Source: Caldovatus aquaticus (GTDB taxonomy: Bacteria > Pseudomonadota > Alphaproteobacteria > Acetobacterales > Acetobacteraceae). From it: a DNA stretch of 35,570 nt. Shown here one piece after another: positions 23,186-30,454 of the stretch. Both the position numbers and the translations under genes were made by a program. The stretch's first letter is position 1. Every line of letters begins with the position of its first letter. Below the pieces are notes generated by a model. That model worked only from the letters and a program-made list of their open reading frames with translations. It did not search any database and was not told where the DNA came from. The stretch spans positions 1 through 35,570 of the forward strand of contig NZ_JAHZUY010000039.1 of the NCBI RefSeq assembly GCF_019458025.1, given 5' to 3'.

Positions 23186-23450
23186 GCCGGATGCGACAGG
23201 GGCCGGCGGTGCGGATGACGACGCGCCGCCGGCCCTTCGCGATTCCGGCCGCCCCGCCTGCGCCCGGCCGGAACTGCCCCGAGGGACCGCGGCCGTCGAG
23301 CATCCCCCAAGGGGTGCGGCTTCCCGCCCGCGCGGCCTGCGAACGCGGCAGAACGCTGCCCCGCGCCGGGAGGCCCCTGGCGGGGGCGCAGGCCGAGGCA
23401 CGCCGTCACGCCGCAGGGCGCAACGCGCCGGCGCCGCGGGTGTCGCCGCC

Positions 23451-24139
23451 CTACCGGCACAGCCCTCGCAGGGCACGCCGTCGCGGTCGCCGTCGAGGCG
23501 GGTCTGGCCGCACCGCTCAAGGTGGAACCGGGCCTCGGCGCAGCTCGTCGTCTCGCGGCAGTAGCGCTTGGCGCCACAGGGGAAGCCGCCGGCCGGCCCG
23601 GCGCGGGAGGGCGCGGCAAGCGTCGCGGCAGGAAGCGACGGTCCGCCGCGGACCGCGGCGCGCCACTCCCAGGGCGGCGTGCGTGCGGCCTCGGGGAGAG
23701 CCCACAGCCCGCGCTGCGCCGCGCGGGCCTCCGTTTCCAGACGCAGCAGCGACGGATCGCGGTTGTCCTGGCGGTAGACCCAGGCTGCGCCGAGGCGAAC
23801 CATCTCGGCATTGACGTCGTGGGAACCGACATAGACCCGGCCGACCGCGCGCCCGTAGGAGTCGGTATCCTGGACCACGACCCGCGCCTGCCTGCCGAAC
23901 GCGAGCGCGGAGAGGGCCTGCCGCGCGCGGCTGCCGTAGGTCTGGCCGCTTTCCGGCGCGTCGATCCCGGCCAGCCGGACCCGGACCTGCCGCCGCTCCC
24001 CGGTCAGGAGGGTCAGCGTGTCGCCGTCCGAGACGCCGACCACCTGGCCGGCGATCGTCTAGGCAGCGCCCGGCCGGCCGGCCAGCATCGGCAGCAGGGC
24101 CAGGAGGGTGGAGGACGGGCTGCGAAGCGATGGCAGCAT
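23451..24139 (-). pseudogene. Secreted staphylococcal-nuclease-like protein with excalibur motif, disrupted by an amber codon and a frameshift
   Basis: Reading leftward from ATG at 24139 (GGAAGGA about nine bases upstream) gives a signal peptide [20 protein letters not shown] followed by GRPGAA. A TAG at 24061-24059 comes next, and then TIAGQVVGVSDGDTLTLL in the same frame. The nuclease domain follows: VRVRLAGIDAPESGQTYGSR, VVVQDTDSYGRAVGRVYVG and AEARAAQRGLWALPEAART. Then comes an excalibur-type calcium-binding motif, TRLDGDRDGVPCE. After PCE the frame reads GCAGRA and wanders for about 95 odd residues to 23162. One extra G at the GGG run 23463-23465 would instead give PCEGLCR and a stop at 23451, the normal end. 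The restored gene would encode 229 residues. A shortened product from GTG 24043 could still be made but would stay in the cytoplasm. Sequencing error remains possible for the frameshift. Confidence 0.85.
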
Positions 24140-24470
24140 CGGCCCGGGTCCTTCCCGCAGGGGCGAGGTGGCGTGGCGACAGCACTGTCACCCGCGCGCT
24201 CCGGCGGCCATCAAGACAACATCGTGTGCCGCCATGCCGGCAGGGCGCCGGCCGGGCTCAACGCGCCGCGAGGAGACCTCACCTCCGGGGGGCGTCGCCG
24301 CGGGATCGCCGCGCGCCTCCGCGCCCGCGCGGCGGCGAACGTCCGCCGTCCCACCGGGGGAGCCGCCGGCGCCCTGGCCCGGGGGCGGCGGACACCTGGA
24401 CGGGGTTTCCCGGGCGCGCGGCCGCCGCGCCGGGCGGCCGGTTCTTGGCGCGTGCTTCGCCGCCGCGCGC
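24140..24470. other. Intergenic region between nuclease pseudogene and DUF2842 gene, no gene seen
   Basis: About 330 bases without a convincing gene. It should hold the promoter of the nuclease gene. A short dyad GACAG-CA-CTGTC lies at 24178-24189 in front of it. The half nearer the DUF2842 stop is uniformly GC-rich and shows nothing further that I can name. Confidence 0.5.
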
Positions 24471-24665
24471 TCAGCGCCGCCCCGCGGCCCAGAGCAGCAG
24501 GGCGCGGGCGGGCGGCACCCAGAGCACCCCGGCGAGCGCGAAATAGAGCGCCTCGACCGCCCAGTGCAGCCCGCGGACCCGATCGGCCAGGGCGACGATG
24601 CCGCCGACATAGAGGGCGAAGCCGAGCAGGCCGATCAGCAGTGCGAGGCCGGTCCGGGCGGTCAT
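24471..24665 (-). CDS. DUF2842 small membrane protein
   Basis: 64 residues with two predicted membrane helices. The first is [20 protein letters not shown] (about 7-26), and the second is [20 protein letters not shown] (about 39-58), separated by [12 protein letters not shown]. The size, two-helix plan and the W-V-P-x-x turn match DUF2842, a short inner-membrane family restricted largely to alphaproteobacteria and without known function. It is divergent from apt across a 141-base region. Confidence 0.75.
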   Translation of the reverse strand: MTARTGLALLIGLLGFALYVGGIVALADRVRGLHWAVEALYFALAGVLWVPPARALLLWAAGRR

Positions 24666-24712
24666 GGGGCCCGCATGCCATGCCGGCGCGGTGCGGCCAA
24701 GACCGCGGGCGA

Positions 24713-24743
24713 TTGCCCCCGGCGCGCCCGTGCGTCACATAGG
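24713..24743 (+). promoter_or_regulatory. Candidate promoter of apt
   Basis: TTGCCC at 24713-24718 and CATAGG at 24738-24743 are a sigma-70-like pair, but the 19-base spacer is long. The -10 resembles CTATAG found before the DUF2786 gene (15391-15396). Weak evidence. Confidence 0.3.
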
Positions 24744-24806
24744 GCGCGCCCTGGCGCCGCCGGGCGCCCCCGGACCGCCCCGCATTCCGAGAGGACCGGC
24801 CGCAGC

Positions 24807-25355
24807 ATGCCCCTCGCCGAGACCGCCCCTGCCGACGCCATCGATCTGCGCGCGCACATCCGCGGCATCCCGGATTTCCCGAAGCCGGGCATCCTCTTCT
24901 ACGACATCTCCACCCTGCTCCGGAACGGCCCCGCCTGGCGCGCCGCGATGGCGCGCCTCGCCGCGATCGTCCGCCCGCACCGGCCCGACCTGCTCGCCGG
25001 CATCGAGAGCCGCGGCTTCCTCGTCGCCGCGCCGCTCGCGCTCGAGCTCGGCCTCGGCTTCATCATGCTGCGCAAGCCGAACAAGCTGCCCGGCCTGACC
25101 ATCGGCCTGAACTACGCGCTCGAATACGGCACCGACCGGATCGAGATGCAGGCCGACGCGGTGCAGAAGGGCCAGCGCGTGGTGCTGCTCGACGACCTGC
25201 TCGCCACCGGCGGCACCATGGCGGCCGGCATCAACCTGCTCCGCCAGGCCGGCGCGGTGGTGCCGGCGGCGGCGGCGCTGATCGAGCTGACCTTCCTGGG
25301 CGGCCGCGCCCGGCTCGACGTCCCCTTCGAGGCGCTGATCGCCTACGACCGCTAG
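24807..25355 (+). CDS. apt: Adenine phosphoribosyltransferase
   Basis: 182 residues. The N-terminal [20 protein letters not shown] is the adenine-binding region typical of Apt. [20 protein letters not shown] and LRKPNKLPG follow, and the PRPP-binding motif [17 protein letters not shown] lies near 133-149. The enzyme salvages adenine to AMP with PRPP in the cytoplasm. GAGAGG at 24789-24794 precedes the ATG at 24807. The stop at 25355 is followed by about 210 GC-rich bases before the next gene, with no clear terminator. Confidence 0.97.
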   Translation: MPLAETAPADAIDLRAHIRGIPDFPKPGILFYDISTLLRNGPAWRAAMARLAAIVRPHRPDLLAGIESRGFLVAAPLALELGLGFIMLRKPNKLPGLTIGLNYALEYGTDRIEMQADAVQKGQRVVLLDDLLATGGTMAAGINLLRQAGAVVPAAAALIELTFLGGRARLDVPFEALIAYDR

Positions 25356-25565
25356 AGCCGTTGCCGCTCGCCCGGGCTCGCGCCGGCGGCCCCGGCGCGG
25401 CGCCGGTCGCGCCGCCGCCCGCCGTCCGGGGCGCGCCCCGGGCGACCGCTGCCACAGTTTCGCCGCATCCCCTCCCGAGGGAGGGGCGTTCCGCCGCCCG
25501 CCCCGCCCCGGCGGCCGGGCGGCCAATCCCCGCACCGGGGGCAAACCAGGGAGGCGCAGGCGCCC

Positions 25566-26696
25566 ATGCCCGCATCCGCCCCGCCGCGCGGCAGCACCGC
25601 TCTTCCCCGCCTGGGGCGCCGCGCCGGCCTGTTCGGCGGCCTCGCCGCCGCTGCGTTCCCGCCGCGGGGCCGTCCCGCGGCGGCCGCCCCGCCGAGCGCG
25701 GCCACATTCCTGGCGCCGGGCCCGCTGGGCAGCCCGCAGGCCCGCTGGGCCGCGCACTTCGCCACGGCGCTCGGTCGCGCCACCGCGCCGCAGCCGACCG
25801 AGCTCCGGCCCGCCGTGCTCGGCGGCGCCGACGGTGTGACCGCAGCCAACCGCTTCGCCACCGCCGCCGCCCCGGACGGGCGCACGCTGCTCGCCCTGGC
25901 CGGGGCAGCGGCCCACGCCCGGCTGATCGGTGACAGCCGGGCCCGCTACGAGCCCTCCGCCTGGCTGCCGGTGTGCGGCTTGGTGGAGCCCACGGCGCTG
26001 CTCGTGCGCGCCGCCGCGGCGGCACCCCCCGTCGCCCTTCGCCGCGCCGGCGGAAGCGCCGCGCCCGGTCCGCTGCGGCTCGCCCTGCCCGGGCCGGAAG
26101 CGCCGGAGGCCGCCGCCCTGCTGGCGCTCGACCTGCTCGGCATCCGCGCCGAGCCGGTGTTCGGCCTGTCCGGCCCCGCCGCCGTGCAGGCCTTTGCCGC
26201 CGGCCGGGTGAACGCGTTCCTCGCGCGCGACCCCGCCCTCGCCGCCCTGGGTGCGATGCTCGGGGCGGAGCTCTGGTTCGCCGCGGCGCCGGCCGAGGCA
26301 GGCGGCGGCCCGTCGCGGGCGCGCCGGGATCCGGCGCTGCCTGAGGTGCCGAGCCTCGCCGAACGCATCGCCCTCCAGGCGGCGGGCGGCGCGGCATCGC
26401 CCGCGGCGGAGGCGATCCTCGCCGCCGATGCCGGCCTCGCCGCGGTGCGGCTGGGCTTCACGATCGTTCTGCCGGCCCTGACGCCGGCCGACATGGTGGC
26501 GCTGTGGCGCCACGCCGCCGCCCGCCTTGGTGCCGAACTCGAGGATGACGACGCGGGCGCCCCGGCCTCGCGTGGGCTGTTGCTCGGCACCGAGGCGGCC
26601 GCCGCCTACGCCGCGCTCTGTGCCGTGCCGGAGCCGGTGGTCCAGACCTATCGCGGCTGGCTTGCGCGGCGGCTGAACTGGCGGAGCGGCGGCTGA
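25566..26696 (+). CDS. Diverged Bug/TctC-like solute-binding protein
   Basis: 376 residues. The N-terminus contains RRAGLFGGLAAAAFPPRGR and an Ala-rich run, resembling a twin-arginine or Sec signal. The following region keeps the spacing of Bug proteins but with poor conservation: ARWAAHFATALGRA, VLGGADGVTAANRFATAAAP and then DGRTLLAL match the GGaDGvtAAnrfAtAaPDGyTLl pattern, and PEVPSLAE corresponds to the LPTxxEaG block. The opening VPFxPGG loop and VPYRG loop are missing or unrecognisable. The protein is about 45 residues longer than usual and very Ala/Pro-rich. It may be a receptor with altered ligand or a decaying copy. AGGGAGG precedes the ATG. It is unrelated in function to the flagellar genes that start just downstream. 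Confidence 0.6.
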   Translation: MPASAPPRGSTALPRLGRRAGLFGGLAAAAFPPRGRPAAAAPPSAATFLAPGPLGSPQARWAAHFATALGRATAPQPTELRPAVLGGADGVTAANRFATAAAPDGRTLLALAGAAAHARLIGDSRARYEPSAWLPVCGLVEPTALLVRAAAAAPPVALRRAGGSAAPGPLRLALPGPEAPEAAALLALDLLGIRAEPVFGLSGPAAVQAFAAGRVNAFLARDPALAALGAMLGAELWFAAAPAEAGGGPSRARRDPALPEVPSLAERIALQAAGGAASPAAEAILAADAGLAAVRLGFTIVLPALTPADMVALWRHAAARLGAELEDDDAGAPASRGLLLGTEAAAAYAALCAVPEPVVQTYRGWLARRLNWRSGG

Positions 26697-26772
26697 GCGG
26701 CCGCGGATCAGCGCCCCCTTAACCATCGCACAACCATTCTCCCCTACGCTGCCGGGCGGTGTAGTCCGCGCG

Positions 26773-27318
26773 ATGTCCGCCGACCTTGCCCCGATCCGCG
26801 CCCTCGAGTCCCTGGCGAACGCCGGCCGGGGCGCGGAAACGGCGCGCCGCGGCGCCGCGCGCCTCGCGGCCGCGCAACCCGCCGCCGGGCCGGCGGCGGC
26901 GCGCCCTTCCGCGGCGCCGGCCGCGCCCGGGAACGCGGCCGTGGTGCCCAACCCGACCTTGCGGCTGGATCACGCCCTGAGCGTGGTGGTCATCGAATTC
27001 CGCGACACGGCGGGACAGGTCTCCTGGACCATCCCGAGCGAGCGGGAACTCGCCGCCTACCGCGCCGCGGCCGCGCGCGCCCGCGACGTCCCCCCGGGCG
27101 GGACGCCGCCGCGGGGCGCGCCCCCCCCCCGCAACCCCCCCGCCCCGCGCGCCCCCCCCGACCAACCCCGCCCCCCCACGCCGCGCCGCGCTCAGGCTAC
27201 GAAGGACAGCCGCGCGCCCGCCGGCACCGCGAGCCGCGCCATCCCGTCGCGGCCGCCGAACGCCAGCAGCGGCGGGACGGATGCCCCCCCGCCCGGCGTG
27301 TCGGCGTGGAGCAGGTAG
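26773..27318 (+). CDS. Small flagellar-locus protein of unknown function, 3' end uncertain
   Basis: The first 105 or so residues look genuine. There is an Ala-rich linker (10-55), then PNPTLRLDHALSVVVIEFRD and TAGQVSWTIPSERELAAYR, a compact beta-hairpin unit like the short FlaG-type or related proteins found beside alphaproteobacterial flagellar genes. After about residue 110 the frame enters runs of C at 27121-27130, 27135-27141, 27152-27159 and 27171-27177. It becomes Pro/Arg-rich and finally overlaps the antisense end of the DUF1217 gene by 127 bases. The true stop is therefore likely earlier in another frame, or the C tracts are misassembled. The upstream region has TTAACC and TACGCT elements (26719-26755) but no clear sigma-54 site. 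The function is unknown. Confidence 0.5.
   Translation: MSADLAPIRALESLANAGRGAETARRGAARLAAAQPAAGPAAARPSAAPAAPGNAAVVPNPTLRLDHALSVVVIEFRDTAGQVSWTIPSERELAAYRAAAARARDVPPGGTPPRGAPPPRNPPAPRAPPDQPRPPTPRRAQATKDSRAPAGTASRAIPSRPPNASSGGTDAPPPGVSAWSR
27121..27177 (+). repeat. Cluster of poly-C homopolymer tracts
   Basis: Within 57 bases there are four C runs of 10, 7, 8 and 7 bases, at 27121-27130, 27135-27141, 27152-27159 and 27171-27177. No comparable cluster was noticed elsewhere in the window. They lie in the frame of the gene at 26773 and 15 bases before the stop of the convergent DUF1217 gene. Confidence 0.9.
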
Positions 27319-27965
27319 CGCTGCGCCAGCCGGGCCATCGCCTTCGGGTCCTTGAACTCCGCGGGGGCGAGGCGCTGCGTCAGCAGGGCCTTCTGCCGCT
27401 CGAAGGAGAGCAGCGCGAACTGCGGCGGCAGGCCGAGACCGCCGCGCGCCACCGCGGTCAGGGCGCGGTCGCTCATCAGCTCGGTCACGCTGCCGATCGC
27501 GCCGATGCGGCGCTGGAAGTAGAGCGCCTCGCGCAGGCCGGGGTTGTCCTCGCCCATCGCCTTCTCGAAGCGGTTCGCGGTCGCCAGGCGGACGATGCGC
27601 TCGACCAGCGCCGGATCGCCGAGGGGCCTGCCCGCGCGCCCCCCGAACGCCGCGTTGATCTCCCGGTAGCGCCGGTCGACCATGCGATTGGCGAAGCTGC
27701 GCTCGTCCCCCGGATCGTCGGTGAGAAGGCGGCGCAGCACCGCGCCCTTGCCGATCTCGCTCTCGAGCTGGAAGGCCTCCAGCACGACCTGGAGGGTGCG
27801 CCGGTCGCGCAGCAGCTCGTCCACGCTCCCGATGCGGGCGGCGCGCTCGCGGAACCGCGCCATGTCCTGCGCCACGTCGCGCCGCGCGGCGAAGCGCGCC
27901 TGCAGCTCCTCGCCCTGCCGCTGCACCGCCGCCCAGGCGGCGACGGCGCCGAGGCCGCCGAGCAT
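27192..27965 (-). CDS. DUF1217 domain-containing flagellar-associated protein
   Basis: 257 residues from ATG at 27965. The body shows the DUF1217 pattern of helical repeats: RFRERAARIGSVDELLRDRR, LQVVLEAFQLESEIGKGAVL, RSFANRMVDRRYREINAAF and AMGEDNPGLREALYFQRRIG, followed by a second SVTELMSDRAL copy. DUF1217 proteins are encoded in flagellar clusters of alphaproteobacteria and are thought to be associated with the basal body or hook, but their role is not established. The ATG lies one base after the flaF stop (27967), so translation is probably coupled. A longer frame to 28061 overlaps flaF and lacks homology. The C-terminus ends at 27192 beside the poly-C cluster. Confidence 0.85.
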   Translation of the reverse strand: MLGGLGAVAAWAAVQRQGEELQARFAARRDVAQDMARFRERAARIGSVDELLRDRRTLQVVLEAFQLESEIGKGAVLRRLLTDDPGDERSFANRMVDRRYREINAAFGGRAGRPLGDPALVERIVRLATANRFEKAMGEDNPGLREALYFQRRIGAIGSVTELMSDRALTAVARGGLGLPPQFALLSFERQKALLTQRLAPAEFKDPKAMARLAQRYLLHADTPGGGASVPPLLAFGGRDGMARLAVPAGARLSFVA

Positions 27966-27966
27966 C

Positions 27967-28380
27967 TCACGCAACGCTCGCGGCGAAGGGGGGAGCGGCG
28001 GGCCCGCCCCCGTCGCCCGGGGCGCCGGCGCCGCGCCGCTGCGCCGCCAGCCCCTCGGCAAGGTCCCGGTGCAGCGCGATCAGCGGCTCGACGCTCCCCT
28101 CGTCCGACATGCGCGCAAGGCTCTCGCGCTGCGCCCACAGGCCGAGGGACACGAGGCGCGCCCGCAGCTCGGGCGGCAGCCGGTTGCCGTCCGACAGCAG
28201 GTCGTCGAGCAGCAGCGACCAGAGCCGGTGCGTCTTGTAGAGCGCCTGGATGCGCGCTGCCCTCCCCTGCCCCGCCGCGGCGAGCAGGCCGTTGACGTAG
28301 GTGAAGGCGCGGATCTCGATGTCCTGCGCCGAGGCCGCCGAGTCCTGGACGGCGGCGTAGCGGGCGGCGGCGGAACGCAT
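27967..28380 (-). CDS. flaF: Flagellar biosynthesis regulator FlaF
   Basis: 137 residues. The core RAFTYVNGLLAAA, RIQALYKTHRLWSLLLDDLL, NRLPPELRARLVSLGLWAQR and ALHRDLAEGLAAQ follow the FlaF pattern. FlaF acts in the cytoplasm with FlbT to set flagellin translation and secretion; in Caulobacter it promotes flagellin synthesis or export and opposes FlbT. The last 20 residues are Gly/Pro-rich and look unconserved. It follows the flagellin gene on the same strand, separated by a hairpin at 28431-28456, and is coupled to the DUF1217 gene downstream. Confidence 0.9.
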   Translation of the reverse strand: MRSAAARYAAVQDSAASAQDIEIRAFTYVNGLLAAAGQGRAARIQALYKTHRLWSLLLDDLLSDGNRLPPELRARLVSLGLWAQRESLARMSDEGSVEPLIALHRDLAEGLAAQRRGAGAPGDGGGPAAPPFAASVA

Positions 28381-28430
28381 GCGGTGCTCCCGGTCGCGGC
28401 GTTGGCGGGGGCGGGCGGGACGGCGCCGGC

Positions 28431-28456
28431 GCCGCCCCGCCCGGCCCCGGGGCGGC
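28431..28456 (-). terminator. Hairpin immediately after flagellin gene
   Basis: GCCGCCCC at 28431-28438 and GGGGCGGC at 28449-28456 form a perfect 8-base stem with a 10-base loop, five bases beyond the flagellin stop. It is a strong candidate for partial termination or 3'-end protection of the flagellin mRNA, which would make flaF expression lower than flagellin. There is no U-tract on the minus strand. Confidence 0.45.
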
Positions 28457-28461
28457 CTCGG

Positions 28462-29607
28462 TCAGCGGAACAGGCTGAGCAGCGCCTGGCTCTGCTGGTT
28501 GGCGATCGCGAGGCTCTGGGTGGCGAGCTGCTGCTTGGTCTGCAGGCTCGACAGCCGCGCGCTCTCCTCGGCGAGGTCGGCGTCCACCAGCGCGCCCAGG
28601 CCCTCCTTCACCGAATCCATGAGCTTCTGGTTGAAGTCCTGCAGCCCCTCGATCTGCTGCAGCTTGGCGCCAAGCATCGCCAGCGCGTCGCCGACCGTGT
28701 CGATCGCGCCCTCCACCTGCGCGATCGCGCCGGTGGCGCCGGTGATGTTGCTCGCCGTCATGCCGGTGGCGGCGGCGGTGCCGTCGGTGCCGAGCTGGAC
28801 GTTGCTCGCGTTGGCGATGATGATCTCGCCGTCGTTGTTGAAGCTCGCGTTGATGCCCTCGGCCTGCATCGCGGTGATCAGCTTGCCGAGGATCTGCTGG
28901 TTCGACTCGGTGCTCGTGTCGATGTCGATCTGGCGCACCACCTTGCCCGAGGCGGCCGCCGCGTTCAGGCCGGTGCTGCCGGCGTCGTTGAATTCGAAGA
29001 TGAAGTCCGTCGAGCCCACCGTGACCGTCACGCCGTCACCGTCGGCGATCGCCAGCGTGTTGTCGAAGGTCAGCTTGAACCCGCCCGAGTTGACGTTCAG
29101 CCCCGTCAGGTTCAGGCCGCCCGCGCCGCTGCGGAGGTCCACCGCGCTCACCGAGGTGGTGTTGCCGGTGATGTCGCGCACGATGGTCAGCGCCCCGCCC
29201 CCGGTGAGCAGGTTCACCCCGTTGAAGTCGGCGGTGTTCGCGTAGGCGTCGATGTTGTCCAGCGCCGCGGCGATCTGGGCGTTCATCTGCGTGGCCGACA
29301 GGCCCTGCTGCTGGCCCTGGGTGATGGTCTGCTTCAGCTTGGCGAGCTCGTCGCTGATCTTGGTCGCCGCGTCGCGGGCCGTGCTCAGCGCCGCCCGCCC
29401 GAAGGCCAGGCTGTCCTTCACCGCCGTCATGCCGCGCAGGTCGGCGCGCATGTTCTGGGCGATGGCGAACACCGCCGGGTCGTCGTTCGCCTTGTTGATG
29501 CGAAAGCCGCTCTCGACCCGCGCCTGCGTGGTCGCCATGTCTTTGGCGATCACCGAGAGCGAGCGGATGGCGGCCATCGCCGCGGTGTTGGTGTTGATGG
29601 AGGACAT
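28462..29607 (-). CDS. Flagellin
   Basis: 381 residues. The N-terminal D0/D1 helices (about 1-140) carry NTNTAAMAAIRSLSVIAKDM, RVESGFRINKANDDPAVFAI and DFNGVNLLTG. The C-terminal D1/D0 helices (about 295-381) carry AMLGAKLQQIEGLQDFNQKL, GALVDADLAEESARLSSLQT and the end QALLSLFR. Both ends are needed for polymerisation and type III export. The central surface region (about 150-290) is rich in Asn, Thr, Gly and Ser and is variable in this family. The AESARL-type motif is present. The gene is flanked by flbT upstream and flaF downstream, the usual alphaproteobacterial module. Expression probably depends on its own promoter in the 200-base leader (see candidate site at 29659-29674). Confidence 0.97.
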   Translation of the reverse strand: MSSINTNTAAMAAIRSLSVIAKDMATTQARVESGFRINKANDDPAVFAIAQNMRADLRGMTAVKDSLAFGRAALSTARDAATKISDELAKLKQTITQGQQQGLSATQMNAQIAAALDNIDAYANTADFNGVNLLTGGGALTIVRDITGNTTSVSAVDLRSGAGGLNLTGLNVNSGGFKLTFDNTLAIADGDGVTVTVGSTDFIFEFNDAGSTGLNAAAASGKVVRQIDIDTSTESNQQILGKLITAMQAEGINASFNNDGEIIIANASNVQLGTDGTAAATGMTASNITGATGAIAQVEGAIDTVGDALAMLGAKLQQIEGLQDFNQKLMDSVKEGLGALVDADLAEESARLSSLQTKQQLATQSLAIANQQSQALLSLFR

Positions 29608-29658
29608 CGCGGTGTCTCCGGACCTCAGTCGTCACCCGGCGCGGACGGCAAGGCGTTT

Positions 29659-29674
29659 TGCCCCCGTCCGGCCA
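29659..29674 (-). promoter_or_regulatory. Weak candidate sigma-54 promoter of flagellin
   Basis: On the minus strand TGGCCGGACGGGGGCA has the -24 GG and -12 GC elements exactly 12 bases apart, as sigma-54 requires, but lacks the usual TT before GC. An overlapping alternative ending in CTTGCC has good TTGC but a spacing one base too long. A CGGCAG element at 29729-29734 lies upstream. The candidate leaves a leader of roughly 40 bases, where FlbT could act. Confidence 0.35.
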
Positions 29675-29807
29675 AGAGCGGGCCGGTCGGGCCGGCCCCT
29701 CCCTCGGACCGCGCGCCCGGCGCGCGGTCGGCAGCGGGAAGGATCGAGCGGCGCGATGAAGGAAGCGTGAAGCCGCGCCGCGAATTCCCGCATCCGGCGC
29801 ACGGACC

Positions 29808-30224
29808 TCAGCCCTCCGCCAGCGCGGGGGCCGCGGCCTGCAGCGCCGCCTCCTCGTGGCGCATCACGCGCCGCGCCAGCTTCAGCGCCACGTAGCACTC
29901 GTCCGCCTCGGCCGCGGCCAGCGCGCGGTCGAGCAGCATCCGCGCCAGCGCCGAGGTGGTGGCGGCCTGGAACTCGGCGATCAGCCGGCGCGCGACGGCG
30001 AGCGCGCGCTCGCGCTCCTCCTCGGTGCCGATGTAGGCGGTCTGCAGCGCGTAGTAGATCCGCCGCGCCGGCGTCGTCGCCTGGTCCGGCGCCATGATCT
30101 GCTTGCCGAACAGGAACCGCGCCTTGGCGGTCAGCTCGATGCGGCAGCGGTTGCGGAAGCGGATCGGGGCGCCGTTGACGACCATCATGTCGCCAGCGCG
30201 CAGCTCGAGGACCAGTGTGGACAT
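29808..30224 (-). CDS. flbT: Flagellin mRNA regulator FlbT
   Basis: 138 residues. The N-terminal LVLELRAGDMMVVNGAPIRF and CRIELTAKARFLFGKQIMAP and the helical RIYYALQTAYIGTEEERERA block match FlbT. In Caulobacter FlbT binds the 5' untranslated region of flagellin mRNA and destabilises it until the hook is finished, linking filament synthesis to assembly; in some relatives it instead activates flagellin synthesis. It sits 200 bases upstream of the flagellin gene and 230 bases downstream of flgL, on the same strand. No clear sigma-54 site was found in front of it. Confidence 0.92.
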   Translation of the reverse strand: MSTLVLELRAGDMMVVNGAPIRFRNRCRIELTAKARFLFGKQIMAPDQATTPARRIYYALQTAYIGTEEERERALAVARRLIAEFQAATTSALARMLLDRALAAAEADECYVALKLARRVMRHEEAALQAAAPALAEG

Positions 30225-30360
30225 CGTTCAGTACCCGCTCCCCCCGCGCGGCCGGGCCGCCGCGGACGGGGAGCGGCGACGGCGCGCGCACCCAGCGGGC
30301 GTCGTGCCGGCGCCGGTGTTCAAGGAAATCGTCGGCATCGGGCTCTTCCCACGGATCCGG

Positions 30361-30377
30361 GACCCCGCAGCGGGGTC
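30361..30377 (-). terminator. Perfect short hairpin between flgL and flbT
   Basis: GACCCCG (30361-30367) and CGGGGTC (30371-30377) form a 7-base stem with a 3-base loop, about 80 bases past the flgL stop and 137 bases before the flbT start. It may end the flgEKL transcript. No U-tract follows. Confidence 0.35.
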
Positions 30378-30454
30378 GGGTTGCGCGCCGCGTCCTGCGG
30401 CCAGGTGCCGAACGTGCCGCGGCCCCGCTTAACGCCGCCTGAATCGGCGTGCGG

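Noticed and set aside
23079-24139. tRNA-Pro as an integration site for a mobile island
   Set aside because: No integrase, no duplicated tRNA 3' end and no change in composition were seen beside it.
24178-24189. LexA or other operator at the GACAG-CA-CTGTC dyad
   Set aside because: The arms are only five bases and do not match the alphaproteobacterial LexA site; kept only as a remark in the intergenic entry.
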